NCBI GenBank assembly: GCA_022701365.1
Contig: JAKUHH010000040.1
Coordinates: forward strand, 558,001 to 622,000
Length of the DNA stretch: 64,000 nt
From: Mycocentrospora acerina
Lineage: Eukaryota > Ascomycota > Dothideomycetes > Pleosporales
Direction of reading: 5' to 3'
This document shows, one piece after another, positions 36,398-47,576 of the stretch. The translations under genes and the position numbers were made by a program. Numbering within the stretch: the stretch's first letter is position 1; every line of letters begins with the position of its first letter. The notes below the pieces were generated by a model, which did not search any database, was not told where the DNA came from, and saw nothing but the letters and a program-made list of their open reading frames with translations.

Positions 36398-37942
36398 ATG
36401 TCTCTGTCCATCTTATCACGCCTCTCCGCTTTCCTAGGATTCGCGTCTTTGAATGCGGTTGGGAAAGATGCCTATATTATTATTACGCTACGTTCACTAC
36501 GCATGTTTACAGCTGGCATTCCGTCCTTGATCCTCGCGCTGTTCTTCTCGTCGCTTGAGTTTCCAGATACGCGGATCGGAGTATTCATGACCTTGACTCT
36601 ACTTGGCGATGTTCTTCTGTCGCTGCTACTCACGCTTGTTGCGGACAAACTTGGGCGACGTCGGATTCTGTTTGGTGGGAGTGTGATGATGGCTTTCTCG
36701 GGCGTTGTGTTCGCCTTGTCGGAGAATTTCTGGATCCTGCTTATTGCGGCGGTGTTCGGCATTATTAGTGTTACCGGTGCAGATTGCGGACCGTTCCGAG
36801 CAGTCGAGGAGAGCATCTTGAGTGGATTGACAGATGACAAGACGAGAAGTGATGTTCTTGCTTGGTATGTCACGGCAACAACAATGGCGGGTGCTGTGGG
36901 CTCTGAAGTAGCAGGGAGAGTGGTACATGCACTTGAGAAGCGCAGTGGAAACATCACCAAAGCATATCACGCGTTATTCTGGGCATACGCCGCGTTTGGA
37001 ATCATCGGAAGCGTCTTGTGTCTAGGGTTGAGCAAGAGCTGTGAAGCTGCCGGCGAGAAGCACTCGGAGATGGCAGAGAGGGGGCGAGGCGGAGGAAACG
37101 GGGAAGAAGAAGAGGTTTTACTAGAACCCATGACGCCAAGTACCATCGATAGCTTCGATCACGATCGGGAGCAAGAGCAGAGACCGACAGATATTAGAAT
37201 TCCGCCGAAGAAGAAGCAGAGCTACTTCAGCCAGATATCCCAATCCACTCGCTCCATCATGTTTAAACTCTGGATCCTTCTAGCCATTGACTCACTAGCA
37301 GACGGAATGACACCCTATTCTCTCATGAACTACTACGTCGACCAAAAGTTCCATTTGTCGAAATCTACCCTCGGAGATATAACCTCAGCATCGCAGTTTC
37401 TCTGCGCTGTCAGTGCCATCTTCGCAGGACCGCTTGCAAAGCGCATTGGACTTATCAACACCATGGTTTTCACGCACCTCCCATCCTCCATCGCCAGCAT
37501 GTTCATCCCGCTACCAAGCAGTGTGGGCTGGACAGTGGGAATCCTTTTATTCCGCGCGGCGCTCAATAGCATGGACCAGGCTCCTCGCACTGCTTTCATC
37601 GCTGCAGTCGTGAAGCCAGAGGAGCGGACAGGCGTCATGGGCATTACAAGCATGGTGCGTACGCTAGCCATGAGTGTTGGGCCTTCTATTACCGGTGTGT
37701 TGTCTGGTAATGGAGCGTTTTGGATTGCTTTCTTGGCGACGGGAATGTGTAGGATCACGTATGATCTAGGGTTGTGGGTCTTGTTTGTCAATGTCAAGGT
37801 TGAAAGGAGTGTTGACAAGGAAGACGAGGTGGATAGTGTGAATGATGAGGCCTGGGACGGGTTGTTGAGCGATTCGGAAAGTGATGAGAGTAGTGAGGGA
37901 AGAAAGAGTAAGGATCTAGACCGAAGTGAGATGAGGGTATGA
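36398..37942 (+). CDS. MFS transporter
   Basis: Single exon, 514 residues, from ATG 36398. Major facilitator proteins are 12-helix secondary transporters. Two six-helix halves are visible. The first carries the motif-A loop ADKLGRRRIL after LTLLGDVLLSLLLTLV. A cytosolic central loop of about 75 residues is rich in Glu/Asp and Lys. The second half begins at MFKLWILLAIDSLADG and has LAKRIGLINTMVF as the equivalent loop. The sequence DCGPFRAVEESILSGL in helix 4/5 looks family-specific, and it resembles uncharacterised fungal MFS proteins rather than sugar or known drug transporters. The C-terminal tail is acidic and serine-rich. Substrate cannot be told from the sequence. Confidence 0.85.
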   Translation: MSLSILSRLSAFLGFASLNAVGKDAYIIITLRSLRMFTAGIPSLILALFFSSLEFPDTRIGVFMTLTLLGDVLLSLLLTLVADKLGRRRILFGGSVMMAFSGVVFALSENFWILLIAAVFGIISVTGADCGPFRAVEESILSGLTDDKTRSDVLAWYVTATTMAGAVGSEVAGRVVHALEKRSGNITKAYHALFWAYAAFGIIGSVLCLGLSKSCEAAGEKHSEMAERGRGGGNGEEEEVLLEPMTPSTIDSFDHDREQEQRPTDIRIPPKKKQSYFSQISQSTRSIMFKLWILLAIDSLADGMTPYSLMNYYVDQKFHLSKSTLGDITSASQFLCAVSAIFAGPLAKRIGLINTMVFTHLPSSIASMFIPLPSSVGWTVGILLFRAALNSMDQAPRTAFIAAVVKPEERTGVMGITSMVRTLAMSVGPSITGVLSGNGAFWIAFLATGMCRITYDLGLWVLFVNVKVERSVDKEDEVDSVNDEAWDGLLSDSESDESSEGRKSKDLDRSEMRV

Positions 37943-38287
37943 GCTGTATAGACCAGTGATTTCAAAAATCGCATAGATTTGTAAGTCTTAGAATAGCTTT
38001 CCTAGCTGAGCACATTTCTTTACAGGTACACTAGGAAATCATACGCCATGCAAAGTTTCCAGAGAAAGCTACTTCTCGTATTGTCAGGCTTGAGGGAGTT
38101 GCTACACTTTATGTTCTATGAATTGTTAAGTTACTTGAATATGCTTTTGTGAAGACTAATAAGATGAACCAAGAATGAAAAGAGAAAAAGTGACTGGAAT
38201 CAATGGAGCAAAGTAGAGTAGAAAGCAATTCGACTTAAATTAAATCTACAAACTTCAACGCCACCCATGCACTGTTTCTCTCGAATT
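37943..38287. other. convergent intergenic region
   Basis: About 345 bases between the MFS gene (+) and UTP12 (-). AT-rich. No gene seen. Confidence 0.6.
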
Positions 38288-41229
38288 TTACGCAACATCA
38301 ACAAACGCCCTCTTCCTCCTGTTCTTGCTCTCTTCATCTAATCTGTCCACATCCTCCAGCCTCACCAACTTCGCCTCATCAACTCTCTCGCCCACAAATC
38401 TCAGTGCTGCAACGTTGAATCCAATCAAGTCCTTGTTGCCCATCAACGAACTCCTCAGATCTGCGCGCATGCTCTCCAAAACGGTCTTCAGTTCTCTACT
38501 TGAAACAATCTGCTTCTGGTGAGTCTTCAGCATGAAGAAGAGGACTCGGCAGGTTAGGTTGATGTTCCATTGCTTCTGCACCCAGATAGAGATGAATGTG
38601 AAGAGTGCAGGCAAAGAGGAGAATGGCAATACCAGAAGTGCATCGTGTAATTGTGCGGCGGGGATCTTGGATAGCGTGTTAAGAACGTGTCGTTCGGCGG
38701 AGATGTTTCCAAGCGCGAGGTAAAGGGGGTTGCGTTGAGGAGGAGCAATCTTCGGGTTTGCTTTTCGCTGAATCTCCCACTCATGGACAATTTCCAGATC
38801 GGCGACACCCAGATCGAGGGCTTCTTGAATACGTTCTCCAGCTGTCAGTGTGCTGATAGTTTGCTTGGAAGCGTCTACCGCTTCAGCACGCTCGCCGTTA
38901 AAAGGCTCTTCATCTTCCAGGGATGTCGCCAGAGTTTTCTCGTAGAGGTCTTCAAGTTCGCGTTCGCGCTCTTCTTCGAGGAAAATAGGCTCGTCGGATT
39001 TGGTCCAGATCCGTATGCTCTTGTCGTGACTGGCTGAGACGATGAAGTCGCCTGTGCGTGACACAGTCATGGCCCAGATCTCACCGTGGTGACCCTTGAA
39101 CTTCTGGATTTGTTCGAATTTGTCGCCATCCCAGCTCTTAATCGTCTTGTCTTTGCTAGCGCTAAAGAATATGTGCTTCTCGTCGCTATCTACAGGATGT
39201 GGGATGAAAGCTATTTGCATGATGCTGTCTTCATGACCAAAAAGGGCCTTGTGACAGTCGCCAAAGTCGAGACCCCAAATACGCACGTTCTTGTCGGCGG
39301 AACATGTTGCAATCAGCTTGCTGTCGCTCGATATCGACATGTTGAGTACTGGTAGCTTGTGTCCGTACAGATTCAGGAATAGCTTCAATGAATCTACGAA
39401 GAACACCTTGACAGTGTTATCGAGAGTGGAAACAGCCAACAGTCTCGAATCTGGCGAGAACTCTACGCTGAGGACGTCGTCATTGAGCTTCAAGATTCGA
39501 GTTTCAACAAGCTTGAGACGAGGCATTGTGCGCTTCGTACCTGGAATTTCTTCCTGAACAATCTCAAAATTCCAGAACTTTACTGACTTGTCTGCACTGC
39601 CGGTGATGATCGACTTGCCGTCAGGGTGAACCTGCATGGTCCATACGGCCCCCTCGTGTGCTGGGATTTTGTCAAGCAGCGACGAAGCGGCTATATCGTA
39701 CAGCTCGATATCGCCCTCTTTTGTCCCTACAACAACAATCTTATCTCCTGGCAAGAAGGCGCAGCAAAGTGCGTACCCGCACTCCAACGTGCGCAGACAG
39801 TTTTGTGTCTTCACATTCCAGATTTTGAGACCTCCGCTTGATGCTGACGCCAACATGCGGTCGTCTGAGCTGAGAGCCAGCGCGCGGATATCGTTCCTGT
39901 GGCCTGCCAGCTCTACAGAGAGTGTACGGCTGTAGTCGGGGACATCGTCTGTCTTGGTCTTACTCTTCTGTGGAATTTCGTAAACGTCGATGAGATTGTT
40001 GTTCGTGCCGACCAAAAGTTGCAGCTTCTTGTTTCCCCTGGTGTGCATCCATGAGACAGATCTGACTTTTCCTGCCGTCCTTAGTGTGACATATGGAACA
40101 ATAACTTCACTTATTTCGGCGTCCACAATGTTAACCTTCTCCTCTGCATTGGCTTCCTCTTGGTCATCACCGTTGGCATCGTTCTTAGCCTTCTCCCTCT
40201 TCCTCTTCCTTTTCCTAATTAAGCTTTTCCTGACTTCCTCCTCGGTGCGTATCCGCCAGATCTCAACCGCCTTCTCTGCGCCGTGAACTGCGATGAAGTC
40301 TGACTTTGCGTAGAAAGATATACCCTGAGTCCTGTCCTTTCCTTGTCGATATAGGATGCCCCTTGTGGTTAGGTAATTGTGTTCCGTTACTTCACCAATG
40401 GACGAGCCAGCTTGTTGCAGGCCGATCAAGTCGATAGCCCAAACCTTGAGCTCTCCGTCATTTCCTGCAGTCATACAGCCGCTTCCATCTGGTGATACAC
40501 CTAGTGCCCAACACTCGCCGTTCGTCTGCGCAACGTGTGTTTCGATGCAGTGTTGTGTGCTGACATCCCATATCTTGATCAAGGCGTCTTTGCTGGTAGA
40601 GAGAAGAAATGCCTGGTCTGTGTCCATGTTGGTCTCCTCACCGTCTGCGCCATCTTCCTGAGTCGCATTGCCTGGGTGAATGAAGTGCAGTCCGGTGATC
40701 TGGCCCTTGTGTCCTCTAAGCTTGTACAGACCAACTTCCGAAACCAGGTCCCAAATGACAATGTCCGTATCTTTTGAGCCACTTGCGAGGCGCACACCAG
40801 TCTGATCGAAAGCCAGAGTCGTGACAGCAGATTTGTGGCCATTGAAGCTTATAATGGCAGTTGATGTTCGCGCGTCCCAGATGCGAATGCTTCCGTCTGC
40901 ATACCCAACGGCAAAAACATCCTGATCGACCTCACTTCGACGTATGACTGTGACTTCTTCGGTGCAGGTGGAGTCACGCCACCTGCTCAGAAGCTCGCCC
41001 TTCTTCACATCCCAACACAAGACTTCTTCGTTTGCGGCGGCGTATGCGCGTCCAGCTCCAGCAGCTCGGCTCGATCCAGGCTGGGCAGCGGCTTCCGAAG
41101 TCCAAACGATGTTCGAAGTGGCAGTAGCAACCACGCCAAAGGCATCGGTCTGCTCGAATTTGCTGTTCTGACATCAACAGCAGCTCTGCTTCATTTGCGC
41201 TGGGGACCTTACCTGTACTGCCTGACCAT
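38288..41229 (-). CDS. UTP12: U3 snoRNP/SSU-processome WD40 protein UTP12 (DIP2, WDR3)
   Basis: Complement of exons 41213-41229 and 38288-41162, 963 residues. Utp12/Dip2 is a UtpB subunit of the small-subunit processome that matures 18S rRNA in the nucleolus. The 17-nt first exon supplies MVRQY plus two bases and joins to SKFEQTDAFGVVATATSNIVW, the conserved start. More than a dozen WD repeats follow in two propellers; clear examples are VRLASGSKDTDIVIWDL, KSIITGSADKSVKFW, LIATCSADKNVRIWGL and FIVSASHDKSIRIW. A basic KRKRKREK insertion lies between repeats. The C-terminal Utp12 domain has ALLVLPFSSLPALFTFI and ends in a basic RRKRAF segment. The length is as expected for Dip2 orthologues. It shares a short divergent promoter with ARPC2. 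Confidence 0.95.
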
Positions 41230-41517
41230 CTTGCGTCGAGAACACGGGGTTTAGAGATGGAAAGAATATAGAGTCGGCCTATTCACACCGAAATCATACC
41301 ACAATGACAATCCTTGGGCGTGTGCAAGTGTGCGCCGCCATCAACGAGAGGACTGGTGAACTCTGCGCGGCGAGATCTCGAAACTTTTTTGGGCAGTCGC
41401 GACCAACCCCACAGCGCACAGGCCCACTTCCAACATCACTCCCGACCTCCCGCCGCAGCAGTTGACAGCTGCCTCGCATCCCACGTCACACTCCCTGGTA
41501 GAACCCAACCCGCCGCC
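41230..41517. promoter_or_regulatory. 288-bp bidirectional promoter region, UTP12 (-) and ARPC2 (+)
   Basis: The two start codons face away from each other with 288 bases between them, so the promoters and 5' leaders must overlap or abut. No specific site is assigned. Confidence 0.6.
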
Positions 41518-42737
41518 ATGCTTTTGCTCGACTACCAGAATGTGCTAATTGAGTCGTTGCTCAAGGACCGTTTCAATGGGTGTGCATTACCCCGCTGCCT
41601 TCCGCCCGCCATCAACACCAGCCAGGTAGCTGACAGGTCACAGAGGAGCTGCGGCGAACATCGACCAGGTCGTGTCCGACTTTGATGGCGTCACATTCCA
41701 CATCTCGACACCAGAGAGCAAAACAAAGATACTAGTCTCTCTGCACATCAAGTGCTTCCATGAATTGGTTCAATACGGCGCCCAGGCCATCCTGGAACGC
41801 GAGTATGGACCATACATTGTCGAGCCTGAGTCTGGATATGACTTCTCTGTGCTGGTAGACCTAGAAAGCTTGCCCGAGGATCAGGGTACGCCCACCTATA
41901 GAGCAGCTTGTGGGATGGTGCTAACGTTCACGCAGAGGGCAAAGACGACTTGGTCCGGCGCATATCCCTCCTCAAGCGCAACGCCATGGCTGCACCTTTT
42001 GAGCAAGCCTTTGATGAGTTCCAGCAACTGCAGGAAGAAGCTTCAAAGTACACGTCCGAGTCAGCGCCCCAAGGTGTAAAGGAGGGCGGTGAAGTGCGTG
42101 CGATCCACTATCGAGAGGAGGAAGCGATATACGTCAAGGCCAGCCACGACCGTGTCACAGTCATCTTCTCCACTGTCTTCCGGGAGGAAACAGACAGGAT
42201 ATTTGGCAAGGTTTTCCTTCAGGTACCCCTCATTATTTCTGTGTTGTACAAGGAGATGCTAAGTCTGTCTGCAGGAATTCGTTGACGCTAGACGGAGAGC
42301 CATTCAGAACGCACCACAAGTACTCTTCCGAAACGACCCACCTCTAGAGTTGCAGGGTATTCCAGGGGTCGATACATCTGGCTCTGCCGACATCGGTTAC
42401 ATCACGTTTGGTATGGTATTCACCATGATTTCGTCAATAACTACTGACATATTCAGTTCTCTTCCCTCGCCATTTGGCAAACGCTCGACGAGCAGATGTC
42501 ATCTCTCACATCCAGACCTTCCGCGATTACTTCCACTACCATATCAAAGCTTCCAAGGCATACATTCACTCAAGGATGCGCAAGCGAACAGCCGACTTCC
42601 TGCAAGGTATGTTGATAACAATCCAACATGATTGGTCGAATGCTTACAATATTGTAGTCCTCCGCCGCGCGCGGCCCGAAGCAGAGGAGAAGGAGCGAAA
42701 GACGGCCAGTGGTCGAACATTCCGGGTTCAGGCATAA
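41518..42737 (+). CDS. ARPC2: Arp2/3 complex subunit 2 (ARPC2, p34-Arc)
   Basis: Exons 41518-41579, 41644-41885, 41936-42222, 42275-42410, 42457-42606 and 42658-42737 give 318 residues. ARPC2 is a structural core subunit of the actin-nucleating Arp2/3 complex, used in endocytic patches and hyphal growth. Conserved text runs the whole length: MLLLDYQNVLIESLL, DFDGVTFHIS, ESGYDFSVLVDLE, SLLKRNAM, AIHYREEEAIYV, DRVTVIFSTVF, GYITFVLFPRH, FRDYFHYHIKASKAYIH, RMRKRTADFLQVL and RRARPEAEEK. The join at exon 1/2 uses acceptor 41643, which gives FNGGAAANIDQVVSDFDG; a nearby alternative AG breaks the frame. The length is typical. Confidence 0.96.
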
Positions 42738-43046
42738 GATGTACACTCTTGGATATACACCTTGCAGAATATAGATCAGCTTGCAATCATGAGACAGAAA
42801 AGAAGAGGTGCATCTTGACCACACTGAGGAGTGAGCAACCTGTGAACTAAGATGTATGCTTCGTCGAGATACTCGAACTCCTTCGCCGCATAACTTGGCT
42901 TGACGTTGTGATGCTCAAATGGTGCACGGGCCTGTAGTCGCGACTTCCCATGTGGACGCGTTCCCCAAGGGTCTCTACTCCACCTTGCACCAAACATAAC
43001 GTTCAACCAACCCCACTTCGACCCCACGCACCAAATTCACATCACA
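42738..43046. other. intergenic region, ARPC2 to dynamitin
   Basis: About 310 bases with no gene or repeat seen; it should hold the ARPC2 3' end and the dynamitin promoter. Confidence 0.6.
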
Positions 43047-44339
43047 ATGGCTGAGGGGTCAAGACCAAAGTTTGACAACCTTCCGGGCATTGACACCGCA
43101 CCTGATGTGTATGAGACCCCCGAGCTTGCTGAAGACGTCTCGACAGTCCAAGCATCAACAGCTGTGTCGGAATCAGAAGGCGGCGATTCTGACCAAGAGC
43201 GCGATGGAGTTCACCACCAACGGTTTCAGACGGCTGAAGCCCGTAGCCGCTTCCAGCCCTCGCGAGTAGATGCCCACGGCGTAGATTTCTCGGACAATGT
43301 TGCACAGCGCCAATCGTATCGCACATCGACAAGAGGACAGCGGCGGCGAGGCGAAATTCTAGGGGACGACAGCGACGAGGAAAAAGAAAGCTTCTCAAGG
43401 AAGCTGTTGAGGGTGAAGAGGGAATTGCTCGAGCTAGAGAACGAATACGAACAGAGGGTACAGTCTGGAGACAAGGCAAAAATCGAGGAGCGAGATGCCA
43501 AGGAAGCCATGGAATTTATATCTGACAAAGTCGACATGATATACGCTATGCGGCGCGGTGGTATTCGAGGCGTAGAACCACAACTCGATCGCACGATACA
43601 GAAGTTCAGTGACTACGAACCATTTGGACCGAGCCCGAGGCTTACCAAAGCTATTGCGAACCAGCCGCCATTGCCAGGATCACAAGTCCAGAGGAACCAG
43701 TTGGAGTGGGTATTGAACCAGGCTGCAGAGTTTGACAAGAGGATAACCCAATTGGAGAACAACCTTGGGCTGAACGGGAACACAATGCCGGAATTGAGTG
43801 ACAAGGCAACGTTTCCCGTTTTCACAACATTGCAGAAGCTGGAACTACAGATTGGTCTTATTGGAGATGCCTCAACGAACAACATGGACGCGGCGACACA
43901 GCAGATCAAGAAACTCATCACAGATGCGGAGCAGCTCAGAGAGATCCGCCAGGAAGCTTCACGTTCTGACTCGGGCTCTTCCGAGGACAGGGCTGCCACA
44001 AATCCTGAACAAGAGGCTAAGATCAACGCCCTTTACGGCACACTGCCTTCGATTGACAAACTTGCCCCCATTCTACCAATCGTCCTAGAACGTCTCCGCA
44101 CGCTACGACTAGTACATACAAGTGCATGGCAAGCAGATGAGGTGCTTTCTGAACTGGAACGACGGCAGTCGCAGCAAGAAGACGAGATTAAGAAGTGGGA
44201 GAAGCAATTGGAAATTGTAGACGGAGATCTTAAGGCGTGCGAGAAGACTATGCACAAGAACATGAAGGTTGTAGGTGATGACGTCAAGATGTTGGAAGAA
44301 AAGGTTGAGAAGCTGCTTGAGGCAAGCCAGAAAGAGTGA
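43047..44339 (+). CDS. dynactin subunit 2 (dynamitin, p50)
   Basis: Single exon, 430 residues. Dynamitin is part of the dynactin shoulder, which links cytoplasmic dynein to cargo; filamentous fungi need it for nuclear migration. The N-terminus has the family signature KFDNLPGIDTAPDVYETPEL. The rest is helical with long coiled coils: KLLRVKRELLELENEYEQR near residues 112-130, EFDKRITQLENNL in the middle and ERRQSQQEDEIKKWEKQLE near the end. The length is close to animal dynamitin. No intron is needed. The protein ends KLLEASQKE. Confidence 0.93.
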   Translation: MAEGSRPKFDNLPGIDTAPDVYETPELAEDVSTVQASTAVSESEGGDSDQERDGVHHQRFQTAEARSRFQPSRVDAHGVDFSDNVAQRQSYRTSTRGQRRRGEILGDDSDEEKESFSRKLLRVKRELLELENEYEQRVQSGDKAKIEERDAKEAMEFISDKVDMIYAMRRGGIRGVEPQLDRTIQKFSDYEPFGPSPRLTKAIANQPPLPGSQVQRNQLEWVLNQAAEFDKRITQLENNLGLNGNTMPELSDKATFPVFTTLQKLELQIGLIGDASTNNMDAATQQIKKLITDAEQLREIRQEASRSDSGSSEDRAATNPEQEAKINALYGTLPSIDKLAPILPIVLERLRTLRLVHTSAWQADEVLSELERRQSQQEDEIKKWEKQLEIVDGDLKACEKTMHKNMKVVGDDVKMLEEKVEKLLEASQKE

Positions 44340-45103
44340 ATGGAGGAAAGCGATTGTTGACCTGACCATATAAAGGAGACGATATGTGCATGTTCCATGG
44401 TCACACACGAGTGAGGACTTGGACAAGATGTTGGGCATACGATTGATGCTCACAATGATTTGGGTGAGCACGAGAGCCTGCTTCTGCGTTGTTGAAGGAA
44501 CACATGGACGAATTATGGGAGATTAGATGATGGCACGGTTGGGACTGAATGAGATGCCACGGCTCACTACGCATATACCCCTCTAGTTTACCATGAACAG
44601 TTTAAATCACATAATTGGCTTCCACGCACCACAGCAAGTGACAATCTCCGTACAACCCACCCTCCTGGATCGAGCTGAACTGTTGGCCCGCTGGACAATA
44701 GTTCTACAAGGGCATTGGTGTGGTGACAGTCTTCAAGTCATGAACACGCAGTCTCAGAGTGAATGTGTCCAGCCAACCGGAGTGGATCGTCTTCCGTGAA
44801 CACGATACGACGCATTCGCTTTCCCGAACTCAGGTGGTATTTTCCTTTCACATATACAAAAGCTTTCGTTTCAGTGCATGGTCTAGTCTCAGAGGTGTCG
44901 ATACAGTGCGGCCAAATGGTGGCCGCGATATGATTCGATGGTGGTGTGGTGCGGTGGGGGGTTGGTGTGTGGTGTGAGACATGGTAGGCCAAGCTTTGTC
45001 CGCATCGGCATCCAAAATATTTTTTGAGCGAGCTCCCCCGGTCAGAGAGCTACACGAAGCTTGCGCTTTCCAGACTTGCAATTTATTGCAACCCTCAATC
45101 GTC
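44340..45103. other. intergenic region, dynamitin to OFD1/TPA1
   Basis: About 760 bases. Open frames here are short and without domains. Contains a GTGGTG-rich stretch at 44938-44978. Nothing else seen. Confidence 0.6.
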
Positions 45104-47164
45104 ATGGCGAAACGCAAAAACAACGCGCCTCCCGCAGGCAAGGCTAAAAAAAGAGCAATCTCTGACGACGAGGCTCAAAAGAACTTCCGCAAAGGCCTCT
45201 TTGATAGCAAGGTGCTCAAGGGCTACACGGACTATTATGCGAAATCGCAACCGTATGTGCACAAGACTTCCACCAGTGCTAACTGTCATGTCTAATCAGA
45301 GCCTAGGTATCAACACGCTGTCATCCAGAACCTCGTCGATGACACCCTCCTCCGCAATGTCCGCACCGAGATTCGCGACAACATTTCCTTCACGCCCAAG
45401 GAGACAGACATCTACAAGATCCATCAGTCGGGCGACCTGGCAAATCTTGACGGCCTCGACGACAAGGCGCTGAAGCGATTGCCTTCGCTTTTGACACTAC
45501 GCGACTCGCTCTACTCATCCACTTTCCGCAAGTACCTGTCCTCGATCACGGGGTCGGGCCCGCTGAGTGGAAAGAAGACAGACATGGCTGTCAATGTGTA
45601 TACACCAGGATGCCACTTGTTGTGCCATGACGACGTCATTGGGAGCAGGCGTGTGAGCTGGATTCTGTACTTGCTGGAGCCTGACACGCCATGGAAGCCC
45701 GAATATGGAGGCGCGCTGCGATTGTACCCCACTGAGCACATGAAGACACCAGACGGTGACGAGGTCAAGGTTCCACAGCCAGACTTTTCGCTTTCGATCC
45801 CGCCAGCATGGAACCAGCTGTCATTTTTCACGGTGCAGCCTGGGGAGAGCTTCCACGATGTTGAAGAAGTATACAAGAGGGGCCAGGACGAGATGGAGGA
45901 GGAAGATGGGGGACGTGTTCGTATGGCTATCAGTGGCTGGTTCCACATTCCGCAAGAAGGGGAGGAGGGGTTTGAAGAGGGTCTTGAGGAGAGGCTGGCC
46001 GAGAAGAGTTCGCTGGCGCAGTTGCAGGGAGGAAAGGCCGATGTGTTCGATGAGCCACAATCACATTGGGTCGACAATCCTGACTGGGAAGAGCAGGCCA
46101 AACAAGATGAGGATGAGGAACTGACGGAGAACGAGATTGACTTTTTGATCAAGTACATGAACCCAAACTACCTCACTCCAGACACTGTGGAGGAGCTGTC
46201 CAAGATGTTTTCAGACGAGTCCTCGCTGCGACTCGCCGAGTTTCTCTCGGCCAAGTTCTCCGCCCGGCTACGAAGCTACCTCGAGTCAAAGGACCACGAA
46301 GCAAAGCCCAGCCTACCAGCAAACCCTCATGCGGAATCAAAGGTTGGCGTCGCCCGACCACCACACAAGCACCGTTATCTCTACCGCCAAGCTGTGCAGC
46401 CGATTCCACAAGCCCTGTATCCCGAGAACGACAGCATGACGGCGTATGACGATCTCGTAGACATTTTATTCCCTCACCCCGCGTTTATGAAGTGGATTTC
46501 GCTCGTCACAGGCATCACACTTACAAAGAGCAACATCTTTGCGCGCCGGTTCCGCCGCGGCCTAGACTACACACTCGCAACCGCATACGAGGAAGAAGAC
46601 CCACAGCTAGAAGTCTGTCTCGGCATCACACCCTCCAAGGGGTGGGGCGATGAAGACGAAGCGGAAGAGGAAGCACAGGAAAACGGCAGCAGCAGCAAGA
46701 GTAAGAGTAAGAGTAAGAGTAAGAGTAAGGACAAGGGTAAGAAGAACAGCAAGGACAAGGGCAAAGAAAAAGCATCTGATCCTGCCCCTGCCCCTGTAGT
46801 AGCAGAAGAAGAAGTCGGCGGCTACGAAATGTACATGGCTGGTGAAGACGACGAAGGCGAGGCCGTCGTCTCGTCAACCAGCACAGGCACGGGCGCGGGC
46901 CAGCGCCGCAAAGCCAAAGCCGACCCTGCCATTTACAAGTCTGCGGGCGACGACGAAGATGACGGCATTCTGTTTAGCCAGCCGGCTGCGTGGAACAATC
47001 TGGCGATTGTGCTGAGGGATAGGGGCGTGTTGAGGTTTACAAAGTATGTTAGTAAGAGTGCCAAGGGGGACCGGTGGGATGTGTGTGCCGAGTATGGGGT
47101 GGAGTTTGGGGAGGATGAGGAGGATGAGGATGATGAGGAGGAGGAGGAGGAGGAGGAAGAGTAA
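45104..47164 (+). CDS. OFD1/TPA1 family prolyl 3,4-dihydroxylase (2-oxoglutarate/Fe(II) dioxygenase)
   Basis: Exons 45104-45252 and 45307-47164 give 668 residues. Yeast Tpa1 hydroxylates ribosomal protein uS12 (Rps23) and affects translation termination; S. pombe Ofd1 also controls the oxygen-dependent turnover of Sre1N. The catalytic domain has the iron-binding HxD in CHDDVIGSRRVSW (His157, Asp159), a likely distal His in PGESFHDVEEV and the 2-oxoglutarate arginine in RMAISGWFH. The second, catalytically inert DSBH domain includes HRYLYRQAV, SNIFARRFRRGLDYTLA and WNNLAIVLRDRGVLRF. Between them, a Ser-Lys dipeptide run (bases 46697-46729) and Lys/Asp-rich stretch look disordered. The C-terminus is a run of Glu/Asp. 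The 54-nt intron joins KSQP to YQHAVIQNLV in frame. A basic KAKKR near the start may be a nuclear signal. Confidence 0.93.
46697..46729 (+). repeat. (AAGAGT)n coding microsatellite in OFD1/TPA1
   Basis: About five AAGAGT units encode alternating Lys-Ser residues in a disordered linker. Confidence 0.85.
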
Positions 47165-47276
47165 ACTGGATTAGGATAGAATGGGCGCGGGGATATGATG
47201 AATGTTTTTTCGGTATGAAGTTGGACGACAAGATATCTATTATGATTGTTTGCAACCTGAAAAAAAAAACTTTTCT

Positions 47277-47346
47277 CTTCTTCTTCTTCTTCTTCTTCTT
47301 CTTCTTCTTCTTCTTCTTCTTCTTCTTCTTCTTCTTCTTCTTCTTC
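47277..47346. repeat. (CTT)n microsatellite in the 3' region of OFD1/TPA1
   Basis: A nearly perfect TTC/CTT run of about 23 units just after an A9 tract, 110 bases past the OFD1/TPA1 stop codon. It produces long open frames of Phe or Glu that are not genes. Confidence 0.95.
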
Positions 47347-47576
47347 TCTCGTTCTTGTGTAATGAGTGGATTTGTTGATTCGATTTCTTCCTTTCTCTAT
47401 AAATTTATAAATATATACATGCATGTATGCATTGACACCACATGGATCGACGACCCGTCTTTGATAAACAAGAAAAGGGGGTGTTGTATTAACAAACATG
47501 TAATTAAGAAAATAAAAACGAAGAGAAATCATCTACTTTTGAGGTAGAAGTAATAATAGTAACAACAACAACAACC

